64,000 bases of DNA from Pyrinomonadaceae bacterium (GTDB taxonomy: Bacteria > Acidobacteriota > Blastocatellia > Pyrinomonadales > Pyrinomonadaceae). Under the pieces are notes generated by a model. That model saw nothing but the letters and a program-made list of their open reading frames with translations, was not told the origin of the DNA and ran no database searches. Where the stretch lies: NCBI GenBank assembly GCA_019694395.1, contig JAIBCC010000003.1:64001-128000 (forward strand), given 5' to 3'. Position numbers and translations under genes: made by a program. Below, one piece after another: positions 29,036 through 37,191 of the stretch (its first letter is position 1; each line of letters opens with the position of its first letter).

Positions 29036-29611
29036 ATGAATAGAAAATACCGAATAAATTTTGTTTATCCCATTGCGGCGATGCTTATTTCCGTTATCGG
29101 AATGCTGATTGCACTTCGCGCACAAGGTCGGGTTTGGTGGTGCAGAGTCGGAGATTTATCGCCTTGGTCGAGCGATATTTGGTCGGCTCATAATTCACAG
29201 CATTTCTTTGATCCATATACATTTACACATATTTTGCACGGTGTTTTGTATTTCTGGATCATTAATTTGATTTTGTCCGATTATCGTCTGCGTTGGAAAT
29301 TTTTTCTGGTAATTTTTGTCGAATGTGTTTGGGAATTAGTTGAAAATTCAAATTTTGTCATTGACCGCTACCGAGCCGCGACAATTTCGTTGGATTATTA
29401 CGGCGATTCGATTCTAAATTCATTGAGCGATGTTCTCAGTTGTGCCTTTGGTTCATTTTTGGCTTATAAACTAAAATTTTGGCGAAGTTTGGCTTATTTT
29501 GTTGCCACCGAAATTTTGCTTTTGTTTTTAATCAGAGACAATTTAACGCTCAATATCATAATGCTGATTTATCCGATTGACGCTATTAAACGATGGCAAA
29601 TGGGTAATTAA
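29036..29611 (+). CDS. DUF2585 (UPF0314) membrane protein
   Basis: 191 residues, about five membrane helices. The conserved block CVWELVENSNFVIDRYRAAT followed by LDYYGDSILNSLSDVLSC is diagnostic for DUF2585, which is of unknown function. An upstream conserved stretch, SQHFFDPYTFTHILHGVLYF, contains His residues that may bind metal. It is transcribed divergently from the ABC-F gene across 111 bp. Confidence 0.9.
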   Translation: MNRKYRINFVYPIAAMLISVIGMLIALRAQGRVWWCRVGDLSPWSSDIWSAHNSQHFFDPYTFTHILHGVLYFWIINLILSDYRLRWKFFLVIFVECVWELVENSNFVIDRYRAATISLDYYGDSILNSLSDVLSCAFGSFLAYKLKFWRSLAYFVATEILLLFLIRDNLTLNIIMLIYPIDAIKRWQMGN

Positions 29612-29612
29612 G

Positions 29613-29690
29613 TAAAAAGGCAAAAGTAACTTTAAAAACCTTTGCGCCTTTGCGGGCTTAGCGACTTTGCGTTAAATTGTTTTTCTTTTT
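29613..29690. repeat. CAAAGACGCAAAG-type gene-end repeat
   Basis: CCTTTGCGCCTTTGCGGGCT followed by GACTTTGCGTTAAAT, preceded by AGTAAAAAGGCAAAAGTAAC. It lies between two convergent genes and belongs to the same family as 48491-48597, 61317-61420 and 62936-63078. Confidence 0.5.
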
Positions 29691-29692
29691 TA

Positions 29693-30952
29693 TTACCCGA
29701 TTGTCTCTAAATTCTTAATTTTCGGCATCATCATCATTACAATTAAAGCGGAAATGATGTGCAAAAATGCGGCAATCCAAAAGACAGGCGTGTAAGAATA
29801 ATTTCCGACCAGCCAACCGACCAGCGGCTGAAACAGCATTCCGCCAAAACTGCCCGCCGCGCCGGAAAGTCCCCAAACAAACGCAGCATCTTTTGATTTG
29901 AATAAATCCATCGGCACGGTATAAAGTGCAACAGATTTTATCTGAACCGCAAACATTCCAATTGCAATTAAAAACAAAGCCCGATAAGGAGATTCGGACG
30001 AGTTCGCCAATAAAATCACTGGAACGATCAATGCTCCGAGCCAAATTCCAAATTTGCGCGAAAAATTAATTGTTTTGTTTATGGTGAGTAAATAACTACA
30101 AAACCAGCCGCCGAAAATACTGCCGATATCTGCCGCCAGAAAAGGAATCCAGGCGAACATTCCGATTTCTCTGATGTCGAATTGTCTGACATCGGTTAAA
30201 TATTTCGGTAGCCAAAAAACGAAAAAATAAAACACGCCGTCACTGATGAACCGCGCCAGCATCAAGCCCCAAACTTCTTTGAATTGTAAGAAATAAGTCC
30301 ATTTATGCGGTTTTTCTTGGACTTCGGAAATTTGATTATTTTCGTTGATCAAACTGAGTTCTTCTTCTGTAATCCACGAATGTTTTTCCGGCTTTTCATA
30401 GAAAATTTGCCATGCAATGAGCCAAAGAAAACCTAATCCTCCTGTCACGAGAAAAGCTGTGCGCCAACCGTAACTAATAGTCAAAAAAGAAACTAATGGC
30501 GGTGCCAGAATCGCTCCGAGTCCAATTCCTGCTCCGAGAATTCCAACCGCAGTTGAATGTTCTTTTTTGGGAAACCATTCAGAAATAGCTTTCATTCCGG
30601 CAGGTAGATTTCCCGCTTCGCCGATTCCAAGTAAAAAACGATAGACAGAAAAGCTTGCTACGCTATTTCCCAGGGCGTGCATCATATTGGCGATCGACCA
30701 CCAGATAATCGAAAGCGAAGAGCCGCGTTTAGTGCCGATAAAATCAATCAAACGCCCCGAAAAAATCTGCATTATCGAATAGGAAAAAAAGAACCAGAAC
30801 GGCAGCCACGAATAATCAAGCGGTGACATATTGAACTCTTTGCTGATAATCGGCGCAACTACCGCAATCGCCTGCCGGTCAATATAGTTAATCGCTGTGG
30901 CTAAAAAGATCAGCCCGATAATTATCCAACGCAAATGGGGGATTTTGTTCAT
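29693..30952 (-). CDS. MFS transporter, ACS (anion:cation symporter)/ExuT-like
   Basis: 419 residues with twelve predicted helices. ATAINYIDRQAIAVVAP in TM1 and GRLIDFIGTKRGSSLSII between TM2 and TM3 are typical of the ACS family, which takes up hexuronates, glucarate and other organic anions. It lies 81 bp downstream of the sarcosine-oxidase-like gene on the same strand, so the pair probably imports and oxidises one substrate. Substrate identity cannot be read. Confidence 0.88.
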   Translation of the reverse strand: MNKIPHLRWIIIGLIFLATAINYIDRQAIAVVAPIISKEFNMSPLDYSWLPFWFFFSYSIMQIFSGRLIDFIGTKRGSSLSIIWWSIANMMHALGNSVASFSVYRFLLGIGEAGNLPAGMKAISEWFPKKEHSTAVGILGAGIGLGAILAPPLVSFLTISYGWRTAFLVTGGLGFLWLIAWQIFYEKPEKHSWITEEELSLINENNQISEVQEKPHKWTYFLQFKEVWGLMLARFISDGVFYFFVFWLPKYLTDVRQFDIREIGMFAWIPFLAADIGSIFGGWFCSYLLTINKTINFSRKFGIWLGALIVPVILLANSSESPYRALFLIAIGMFAVQIKSVALYTVPMDLFKSKDAAFVWGLSGAAGSFGGMLFQPLVGWLVGNYSYTPVFWIAAFLHIISALIVMMMMPKIKNLETIG

Positions 30953-30977
30953 AATTTCGATTTACAAAAATAAGGCA

Positions 30978-31018
30978 GTAAATTTTTCGCGTCAATTCGC
31001 GTCTTTCGCGGGCAAAGA
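30978..31018. repeat. GCGAA-type repeat inside the transporter-oxidase operon
   Basis: TCGCGTCAATTCGCGTCTTT followed by CGCGGGCAAAG, the complement of the element at 21424. It fills the 81-bp gap between two same-strand genes. Confidence 0.5.
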
Positions 31019-31033
31019 AAATTTGTTTGACAA

Positions 31034-32200
31034 TTAAAATTTTGCAAACGAAAAAGCCGAAATATCAATCCTGCTTTTTCCTTCCGTTGCCAGTTCCGCC
31101 AAAACTTCGCCGATTGCCGCCGAATGTTTGAAACCGTGTCCCGAACACGGCGAAGCAACAATAATTCTTTCATTTTCCGGCAGTTTATCAATCACAAAAC
31201 GGGCATTCGGCGTGACTGTGTAAAGACATGTTGCAGTTTTCAAACATTTATTCGGAACGTTGTTGATTCGATTTTCAATATATTTTCCGTAAATCTCATC
31301 AATTTCTTTTTGTGAAATCTGACGATTTACTTTATCAGGATCAGTTGTTTCCAAATAAGTTTCCGTGGCAACTTTGAAACCGCCGAATTGTCCGTCAATT
31401 GCCGGAAATCCATAAACAAAGTCGTTTTCCCAACGTCCGAATTCCCAAATAAAAATCGGAAAATTGCCAAGTTTGAAATTCTCAAAATTATCCGCCACAT
31501 CAAACCAATAAAAGACCTGGCGATAAACTTTGAAAAGATTTTGTAATGGTTCGTTGATAAAATCTTTGATCCACGCTCCGGCGGAAACGATTATTTTTTC
31601 GGCTTTGTATGTTCCTTGGTTCGTTTTTACTTCGACAAAATCCGACTCGCTTTTTATTTCTAAAACTTTTTCATTTCGTTTAATCGCCGCACCATATTTT
31701 TCGGCTAATTCGAGCTGCGCCGCTACACAATTTTCGGGACGTAAAAATCCCATTTTGTCTTCAAAATAGCCGATTTCATCTCCGTCTAAATTGAATTGCG
31801 GGAATTGTTTAGCTATTTCGTCAGAAGACAAAAATTGATGTTTGATACCGAATTTTTTGGCAGTTGAAACGGTTGTTTCGATAAATCCGTTATTACCGTG
31901 CAAATTAGCATTGCCGCTTGATTTTGACATTATCAAACCGCCAGTAATTGTTAGCAAATCCGTGTCCATTTCTGCTTCGATTTCGCGGAAAATTTCGTAA
32001 CTCCGCAAGGTCAGCGGAACATATTCCGCACCCTCACCAATCGCTTTTCGCGTGACGCGGGTTTCGCCGTGGGTTGAGCCGAGATTATGCGGCGGGGAAA
32101 ATTGGTCTATGCCTAAAACTTCAACACCTGTTTTCGCAAGCTGATACGTGGCGGCACTTCCCATTGCACCCAAACCGATAATGATAATGTCGAAATTCAT
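31034..32200 (-). CDS. FAD-dependent sarcosine/N-methyl-amino-acid oxidase (SolA/MSOX-like)
   Basis: 388 residues from the ATG at 32200; an in-frame TTG seven codons upstream is less likely. The Rossmann motif is IIIIGLGAMGSAATYQLAKT. The covalent-flavin Cys expected in monomeric sarcosine and N-methyltryptophan oxidases is present in ATCLYTVTPNARFVIDK, and SPCSGHGFKHSAAIGE is the usual C-terminal FAD contact. The family oxidises secondary amino acids, releasing H2O2. The neighbouring ACS transporter probably supplies the substrate. Confidence 0.88.
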   Translation of the reverse strand: MNFDIIIIGLGAMGSAATYQLAKTGVEVLGIDQFSPPHNLGSTHGETRVTRKAIGEGAEYVPLTLRSYEIFREIEAEMDTDLLTITGGLIMSKSSGNANLHGNNGFIETTVSTAKKFGIKHQFLSSDEIAKQFPQFNLDGDEIGYFEDKMGFLRPENCVAAQLELAEKYGAAIKRNEKVLEIKSESDFVEVKTNQGTYKAEKIIVSAGAWIKDFINEPLQNLFKVYRQVFYWFDVADNFENFKLGNFPIFIWEFGRWENDFVYGFPAIDGQFGGFKVATETYLETTDPDKVNRQISQKEIDEIYGKYIENRINNVPNKCLKTATCLYTVTPNARFVIDKLPENERIIVASPCSGHGFKHSAAIGEVLAELATEGKSRIDISAFSFAKF

Positions 32201-32369
32201 TGGCTCAGATTTTATCCGCAAACTTTAGTGATTTCAAAACAATTTTTTGAACTGACACAATTTTTGTTGTAGTTTGCAATTTAATTACAGCAAATGCTAA
32301 AGATAATATTTGGAGTGAAATTTTGAACAGTTTTTCTGATTTAGATATTTCTCCGATTTTGCATAATTT

Positions 32370-32846
32370 ATGTCAATTACCAGCGAAGAATTTAGAGCCT
32401 CACTTGGCAGATTTGCCAGTGGCGTAACCGTTATTACAACCAAAGACAGCAACGCGCATTTACACGGATTGACCGTTTCGGCTTTTTGTTCGGTTTCGAT
32501 GAATCCACCATTAATTTTAATCTGTATTCAAAAGACAACAGGTAGTCACCACGCTTTTGAGCAGGCTAAATGTTTTGTGGTAAATATCTTAGAAGAATCA
32601 CAGCAAGATGTTTCAAATCATTTTGCTTCGCATCTGGACGACAAATTTACCGGGCAAAATTATCATCTAAGCGAACACGGTCTACCGATTTTAGATAATT
32701 GTCTGGTAAATCTGGAATGCAATCTGAAAAATTCCTACGATGGCGGCGACCATACGATTTTTGTCGGGGAAATTGAAAACGCAAAATTTTCAGACGGCAA
32801 ACCGCTGACTTATTTTCACGGTAAATATCACAAAATAAACGATTGA
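32370..32846 (+). CDS. Flavin reductase-like domain protein
   Basis: 158 residues. ASGVTVITTKDSNAHLHGLT, then VSAFCSVSMNPPLILICIQ, and later HAFEQAKCFVVNILEE are hallmarks of the HpaC/flavin-reductase family. Members reduce FMN/FAD with NAD(P)H for a partner monooxygenase, or use flavin themselves. No monooxygenase is adjacent. Confidence 0.92.
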   Translation: MSITSEEFRASLGRFASGVTVITTKDSNAHLHGLTVSAFCSVSMNPPLILICIQKTTGSHHAFEQAKCFVVNILEESQQDVSNHFASHLDDKFTGQNYHLSEHGLPILDNCLVNLECNLKNSYDGGDHTIFVGEIENAKFSDGKPLTYFHGKYHKIND

Positions 32847-32847
32847 T

Positions 32848-32886
32848 TTAATCTATTTTTTACTTTTTACTTTTGCCTTTTTACTT
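32848..32886. repeat. TTTTACTTT-type gene-end repeat
   Basis: A run of TTTTTACTTTTTACTTTTGC followed by CTTTTTACTTTTA between two convergent genes. It is the complement of AGTAAAAAGGCAAAAGTAAC at 29615. Confidence 0.45.
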
Positions 32887-33453
32887 TTATTTTGTTCCGC
32901 GACTTCCGGGTTTAACCGCAATTTCGCCTTGTGCACACATCGGACAATCTTCGGGTTTGTAGGATGGAACTTCCATTGCGACCAAAGCAACGCGCGGCAC
33001 GCCAACATCGGCGACTCCGTTGGAGCGGTCAATTATCGAAGCCGCTGCCATTACTTTTCCGCCTAATTTTTCCAGAGCCGAAATACATTCACGGGTTGAG
33101 CCGCCAGTCGTGATGACATCTTCAACAACTAAAATCTTTTCATTTTCTTTGACCGTAAAACCGCGCCGAACGGTCATCACTCCATCTTGCCGCTCAGTCC
33201 AGATAAATCGCACGTTCAAGGCTTGGGCGACTGCATAACCGATTACCAAACCGCCGATAGCGGGCGAAGCAACTGTGTCAAACTGTTGATCCTGAATCTT
33301 TTCCGCGATTGCACGTCCGAATTTGGCGGCATCAATCGGATATTGCAAAGCCAAAGCGCATTGCAGATAGTTTGGCGAATGTAATCCGCTGGAAAGAATA
33401 AAATGCCCTTCGAGCAGGGCGTTCGTCTCACGAAAATGTTCTAAAATGTTCAT
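32887..33453 (-). CDS. pyrE: Orotate phosphoribosyltransferase
   Basis: 188 residues. Type I PRTase with the PRPP-binding signature EKILVVEDVITTGGSTRE (about residues 104-120) and the N-terminal HFILSSGLHSPNYLQCALAL substrate loop. It transfers the phosphoribosyl group from PRPP to orotate in pyrimidine synthesis. It is a stand-alone gene, as often in this phylum. Confidence 0.95.
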   Translation of the reverse strand: MNILEHFRETNALLEGHFILSSGLHSPNYLQCALALQYPIDAAKFGRAIAEKIQDQQFDTVASPAIGGLVIGYAVAQALNVRFIWTERQDGVMTVRRGFTVKENEKILVVEDVITTGGSTRECISALEKLGGKVMAAASIIDRSNGVADVGVPRVALVAMEVPSYKPEDCPMCAQGEIAVKPGSRGTK

Positions 33454-33496
33454 TTAATTTGAAGAAATTGTTTTTTCCAAGATAGAATAAGGCAAG

Positions 33497-34297
33497 ATGT
33501 CTGTTTATCCAAACTTAATTTCGGAATCTATTTTAATTACCGAAACAATTGAACTCCTGCAATCTTTTGGCGGACGCGCAAGTGCGGTTAAGGTTGTGGA
33601 CAATGTGATGCAAATTCGTAAACCTGAGCCGAATTTGGCAAAAAAACTTGTTCTGGATTTGGTAAATTCTGATCCGCGTTTAACTTTAAATGAAGATGTC
33701 GTTGAGTTTGTTCCGCTTAATCACGAATCGCGCAATTTAGCCGAAACCGATTATGTGGTTTTTGATTTGGAAACGACCGGCGCAAAATGTCCGCCGTGCC
33801 GCGTCACGGAAATCGGCGCGTTTCGGGTTCAAAATGGAAAAATCGTAGATAAATTTCACACTCTGGTTAATCCTGAAATGCCGATTCCAATCTTTATTAC
33901 ACAACTGACCGGAATTTCGGATGCGATGGTCAGAACTGCTCCAAAATTCGCAGAAATTGCTGATAGTTTTTTAGAGTTTATTGGTGATTCAGTTTTAGTC
34001 GCCCACAATGCTCCTTTTGATATTCGTTTTCTAAATCACGAAGTTTCAAAAGTTTATGGTAATTACCGGGTTGCAAATCCACATCTCTGCACCGTTCAGC
34101 TTTCGCGCAAGCTCGTTCCGCACATCGAAAATCACAAATTAAATACGGTTGCGCAATATTTCAGCGTTAATCTCGAAAATCATCACCGTGCTTCACACGA
34201 CGCACACGCCACTGCGCGAATTTTTATTAATCTGCTCGAAGATTTGCAAAGTCGCGGAATCAGCGATCTGGCAACCGCCCGCAAAATTAAATTATAA
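33497..34297 (+). CDS. DnaQ-like DEDDh 3'-5' exonuclease
   Basis: 266 residues. Residues about 85-260 contain the exonuclease motifs: VVFDLETTG (Exo I Asp and Glu), LVAHNAPFDIRFLNHE (Exo II) and HRASHDAHATARIF (Exo III His and Asp). The N-terminal 80 residues form a small helical/winged domain not found in Pol III epsilon of E. coli. The protein could be the proofreading subunit or a separate exonuclease of the same fold. It diverges from pyrE. Confidence 0.9.
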   Translation: MSVYPNLISESILITETIELLQSFGGRASAVKVVDNVMQIRKPEPNLAKKLVLDLVNSDPRLTLNEDVVEFVPLNHESRNLAETDYVVFDLETTGAKCPPCRVTEIGAFRVQNGKIVDKFHTLVNPEMPIPIFITQLTGISDAMVRTAPKFAEIADSFLEFIGDSVLVAHNAPFDIRFLNHEVSKVYGNYRVANPHLCTVQLSRKLVPHIENHKLNTVAQYFSVNLENHHRASHDAHATARIFINLLEDLQSRGISDLATARKIKL

Positions 34298-34344
34298 ACT
34301 GGGAAATTTTCCTTAGTTTGTGAAAAATTACGCAATTAAAATGC

Positions 34345-34423
34345 TAAGGGAATCGCTGAAAGGTTTAGGACTGTTACTTGCAATTCTTAAGACTATCAAT
34401 ACTTTATCTAAGCGACTCCCTTA
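34345..34423. ncRNA. Possible structured RNA or regulatory stem-loop (uncertain)
   Basis: TAAGGGAATCGCT (34345-34357) pairs with AGCGACTCCCTTA (34411-34423) at 12 of 13 positions, enclosing about 53 nt. It lies in the 234-bp gap between the exonuclease gene and hsp20, apart from the hsp20 terminator. I cannot match it to a known RNA family. Confidence 0.25.
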
Positions 34424-34479
34424 TTCCGAGGTAGGAAACTGAAAGAAGTTACAGTCTAATAATGCAAACATCATTCCAT

Positions 34480-34510
34480 AAAAAAGCCCCGAAAGATTTC
34501 AGGGCTTAAA
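34480..34510 (-). terminator. Rho-independent terminator of hsp20
   Basis: On the minus strand AAGCCCTGAAA... and TTTCGGGGCTT pair around a short loop and are followed by TTTTTT, 21 bp after the hsp20 stop. Confidence 0.8.
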
Positions 34511-34531
34511 AACCAAATTTTGTAAATCTTT

Positions 34532-35053
34532 TTAAGTCGGTTTGATCTCAACTTCATTTGGTTTTGTTTCAGCAACCTTTGGAATCATCAACGTTAAAAC
34601 ACCGTCTTTGATGGTGGCATTTGCCTTATCGGCTTCAACCCGATGCGGAAGATCAAATGTCCGAAAGATTTTATTCGACTTCCATTCGGTGTAAAGCGTG
34701 TTTTTGTCTTTCTTTTCGCTCTTTTCTTCGGTTTCGCCTTTAATCGTGACTTTGTTGGATTCAACCGAAACTTTCAGATTTTCAGCCGTAAATCCGGGAA
34801 CTTCTGCCCGAATATTCAAATTTCCGTCAATATCTTTAATTTCAATTGGAACTTTTTTAAGCAATTCTCTTTCGGCTTTGAACCAATCTTCAAGCTCGTG
34901 TCCGAATTTATATCCGCGATTTTGGAATAGTTCAAAAGCACGTTTAGCAATTGCTTCGGTGTTTTTAGCGAAATCTTCTAAAAAATGTTCTGCCTCAACG
35001 AAAATATCGTTATGATGTGCTTTTTTTTCTAAAGCAACTTGTTGCTTAGACAT
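34532..35053 (-). CDS. Small heat shock protein, Hsp20/alpha-crystallin family
   Basis: 173 residues. An N-terminal helical arm (about 1-70) is followed by an alpha-crystallin domain from IKDIDGNLNIRAEVPGFTAE to GVLTLMIPKVAE, with the typical A-x-x-x-(D/N)-G-V-L motif (ATIKDGVLTL). It is an ATP-independent holdase that keeps stressed proteins soluble in the cytoplasm. A strong ribosome binding site AGGAGG precedes the ATG. A -24/-12 promoter candidate lies at 35104-35119, so the gene may be sigma-54 dependent rather than sigma-32 or CIRCE controlled. No CIRCE repeat is visible. Confidence 0.95.
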   Translation of the reverse strand: MSKQQVALEKKAHHNDIFVEAEHFLEDFAKNTEAIAKRAFELFQNRGYKFGHELEDWFKAERELLKKVPIEIKDIDGNLNIRAEVPGFTAENLKVSVESNKVTIKGETEEKSEKKDKNTLYTEWKSNKIFRTFDLPHRVEADKANATIKDGVLTLMIPKVAETKPNEVEIKPT

Positions 35054-35103
35054 AAATTTATACCTCCTTAGAATTTAAGCAATGTGGTTGCAAAATAAAT
35101 CAG

Positions 35104-35119
35104 CGCAAAAATTGTGCCG
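35104..35119 (-). promoter_or_regulatory. Candidate sigma-54 promoter of hsp20
   Basis: Read on the minus strand: CGGCACAATTTTTGCG, with GG and GC separated by exactly 10 bp and matches to GGCAC and TTTGC of the -24/-12 consensus. The start codon is about 50 bp downstream. A palindrome TTGAGAAA/TTTCTCAA (35163-35187) lies about 50-80 bp upstream, where an enhancer for an NtrC-type activator could sit. Confidence 0.6.
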
Positions 35120-35297
35120 ACAAGAAAGGTAAATTATTTCTGTATTTAAGGAAAAAAGATGATTGAGAAATGGTGAAAATTTCTCAAAAAATAAGTTGAA
35201 TTGGTGAAAAAAACGCAAAACTTATTCAGAGATTTAAAGTGACGAAAATGGCGAAAGAATAATTCCGCCATAAAAATAAATTGAAAAGATTAGGAAA

Positions 35298-36674
35298 CTA
35301 TTTAATTTTGCCGTCAATCGCATTTATCAGCAATTTTTTGTTATCTTTATCTTTGGAAATTCTGACTGCGTAATAAATTATGTCGGATTGTCCTTCTTTA
35401 ACAGAAACAAGTCTGCATTCCATAACTAGTCCCGACTCCTGTTTGGTAGCAATGTCAATCGCCTGAGCCATTGTGATTTTTACTTTTTCACTCAAATCAG
35501 ATTGATTATAATTCATCATATCCAGCTCGGCTTTTCGTTTTGCGGCTTGTTCATCACTCGTAGTGTTATATCCTTCCTTTGTATCGAGTGCAGTTTTATA
35601 TCCTTTTTTTGTATCGATTACAGTTTTATAGTTTTGTTGCGATGATTGTTGAGCAATCGCAGGACGGAGCGTAAATGTTGCAATAACTATAAATACAGCA
35701 ATAAATAAAGCTGATGCTGATATTAACAACAAGTTTCTGCGACTTGCAGTAATTTTTGGTCTTTTTAAGATTTTCATAATTCGATTCTCCAAAATGTCAG
35801 CGTCATTCACGCCGACGGTCATAGTTGCCTTGCGACCCAAATCTATTGCCGAGCTTGCTAAATGGACTAATGATTGAGCATAGACGTTTGGTGTAACTAA
35901 TTTGTCAATAACCATTTCGTCGCATCTCAATTCACGAGCTTCTTTGATTCGGCGTTTCACCAGCGTCGCTACCGGATGAAAAGAAATCGGTAAACAGATA
36001 AATTCGCACATCAGATTAAGTAAATAATCGCGTTTTTTGATATGTGCCAATTCGTGTCCAATTACTGAAAACAAAAGGTTTTGGTCTTTTTCTTCGGCAA
36101 GTTCGATAGGTAAAAAGATCAAAGGTTTGAACGCTCCGATTGTAAAAGGCGAAGAAATTGATTTTGAAAACAAAATCTGCGGAGTTTTAGTCTCAAAATA
36201 CTCTTTGCAACTTTCAACAACAGACAAAAAATCTTTTGCTAACTCAATCGTAAAAGCCGTTTTCACAAGTGTTTGCGTCCGTCTAAACGCGATTAAAAAT
36301 TTTATGAGCGAATAGAGCGAAAAAAGGATGTAACAAGCAATTAGAAAGTTGGAAAGATTTTCATTGACGAGAAAAGCAGGGCTTTTTCCCGTTTGAACAA
36401 CTTGTGAAACCGTTGGTTGTAAGTTCAAATTATCAACTTTCTCGAAATTCGTTTTTTCAATAATTGGCGTTTCATTCGAAACAATATTTGATGATTTCAA
36501 CACGCTGAAAATCGGTAAAGTAAAACATAAAATTAAAGTTACAAACCAAAGTGTGTGCCTGATTCGAGCGTTTGTTCGCTTTAATAAATAATCGCAAATA
36601 TAAGCGGCTAAACCAATTAGCGGAATTTGCCAGACTGCGTTGAGCAAAAATGTCAATAAAGCGTTGCTAGTCAT
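35298..36674 (-). CDS. BlaR1/MecR1-type M56 peptidase with C-terminal PepSY-like domain
   Basis: 458 residues. Membrane helices at about 5-25, 38-58 and 105-128 surround the metalloprotease zone, and the motif VIGHELAHIKKRD (about residues 210-222) is the M56 zinc site. A further helix lies near residue 325. The C-terminus lacks the penicillin-sensor domain of true BlaR1; instead residues about 395-458 (AQAIDIATKQESGLVMECRL and onward) resemble PepSY. By family analogy it senses an envelope signal and cleaves the partner BlaI repressor. The ATG overlaps the end of the repressor gene by 8 bp. Confidence 0.88.
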   Translation of the reverse strand: MTSNALLTFLLNAVWQIPLIGLAAYICDYLLKRTNARIRHTLWFVTLILCFTLPIFSVLKSSNIVSNETPIIEKTNFEKVDNLNLQPTVSQVVQTGKSPAFLVNENLSNFLIACYILFSLYSLIKFLIAFRRTQTLVKTAFTIELAKDFLSVVESCKEYFETKTPQILFSKSISSPFTIGAFKPLIFLPIELAEEKDQNLLFSVIGHELAHIKKRDYLLNLMCEFICLPISFHPVATLVKRRIKEARELRCDEMVIDKLVTPNVYAQSLVHLASSAIDLGRKATMTVGVNDADILENRIMKILKRPKITASRRNLLLISASALFIAVFIVIATFTLRPAIAQQSSQQNYKTVIDTKKGYKTALDTKEGYNTTSDEQAAKRKAELDMMNYNQSDLSEKVKITMAQAIDIATKQESGLVMECRLVSVKEGQSDIIYYAVRISKDKDNKKLLINAIDGKIK

Positions 36675-37050
36675 TTTCCTGCTCCTTCGCTTCGGCGATC
36701 ATTTCGTTAAGTTTCGCTAATTTTTCAGGCGTTAATTGCTTGGTTTCGACCAAATTCATCACCAAACTTTCCGCCGAACCGCCAAACAAACGCTCAATCA
36801 AATCGCCAACCGTGCTTTTAACAACCTGACTACGGCTGACAATCGGATTATAAAAATAAGCCCTGTCAACTAAAGTCCGCTCAACTTTTTCTTTTTCAAG
36901 CAAAATATTGAGCATCGTTTGAACGGTTGTATAAGCCAATTCACGTTTTAAGTTTTGCTTGACGGTTTGGACATTTGCCTCGCCCGTTTCCCACAAAACG
37001 TCCATTATTTCCAATTCAAGCGGGGTTAATTGACTGTTTTTTTCTTTCAT
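36667..37050 (-). CDS. BlaI/MecI-family transcriptional repressor
   Basis: 127 residues. A winged helix begins LTPLELEIMDVLWETGEANV, with the recognition helix region VQTVKQNLKRELAYTTVQTM, and a C-terminal dimerisation helix follows. The family represses its own operon and is inactivated through BlaR1-type proteolysis. The gene has a strong promoter with two dyad operators (37060-37077 and about 37106-37120), consistent with autorepression. No beta-lactamase gene lies nearby, so its other targets are unknown. Confidence 0.94.
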   Translation of the reverse strand: MKEKNSQLTPLELEIMDVLWETGEANVQTVKQNLKRELAYTTVQTMLNILLEKEKVERTLVDRAYFYNPIVSRSQVVKSTVGDLIERLFGGSAESLVMNLVETKQLTPEKLAKLNEMIAEAKEQEND

Positions 37051-37059
37051 CGCCAGTAT

Positions 37060-37120
37060 CTCCTAAGTTTTTAGGAGTATAGAACGATAGAAAATCTTTT
37101 GTCAACTAAAAGTTTAGGAG
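37060..37120 (-). promoter_or_regulatory. Promoter and dyad operators of the blaI-blaR1 operon
   Basis: Minus strand: -35 TTGACA (37100-37105) and -10 TATACT (37076-37081) with an 18-bp spacer. The perfect dyad CTCCTAAGTTTTTAGGAG (37060-37077) covers the edge of the -10 and the transcription start. A second related site with CTCCTAAAC and TTTTAG (37106-37120) directly abuts the -35. Binding at both would block RNA polymerase. Confidence 0.8.
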
Positions 37121-37191
37121 ATGAATAAGAGAATATGTTTTTTTACGCAAAAATAAGACGTAAAGTGAAGAAAATAAGAATTTGAAGTTGG

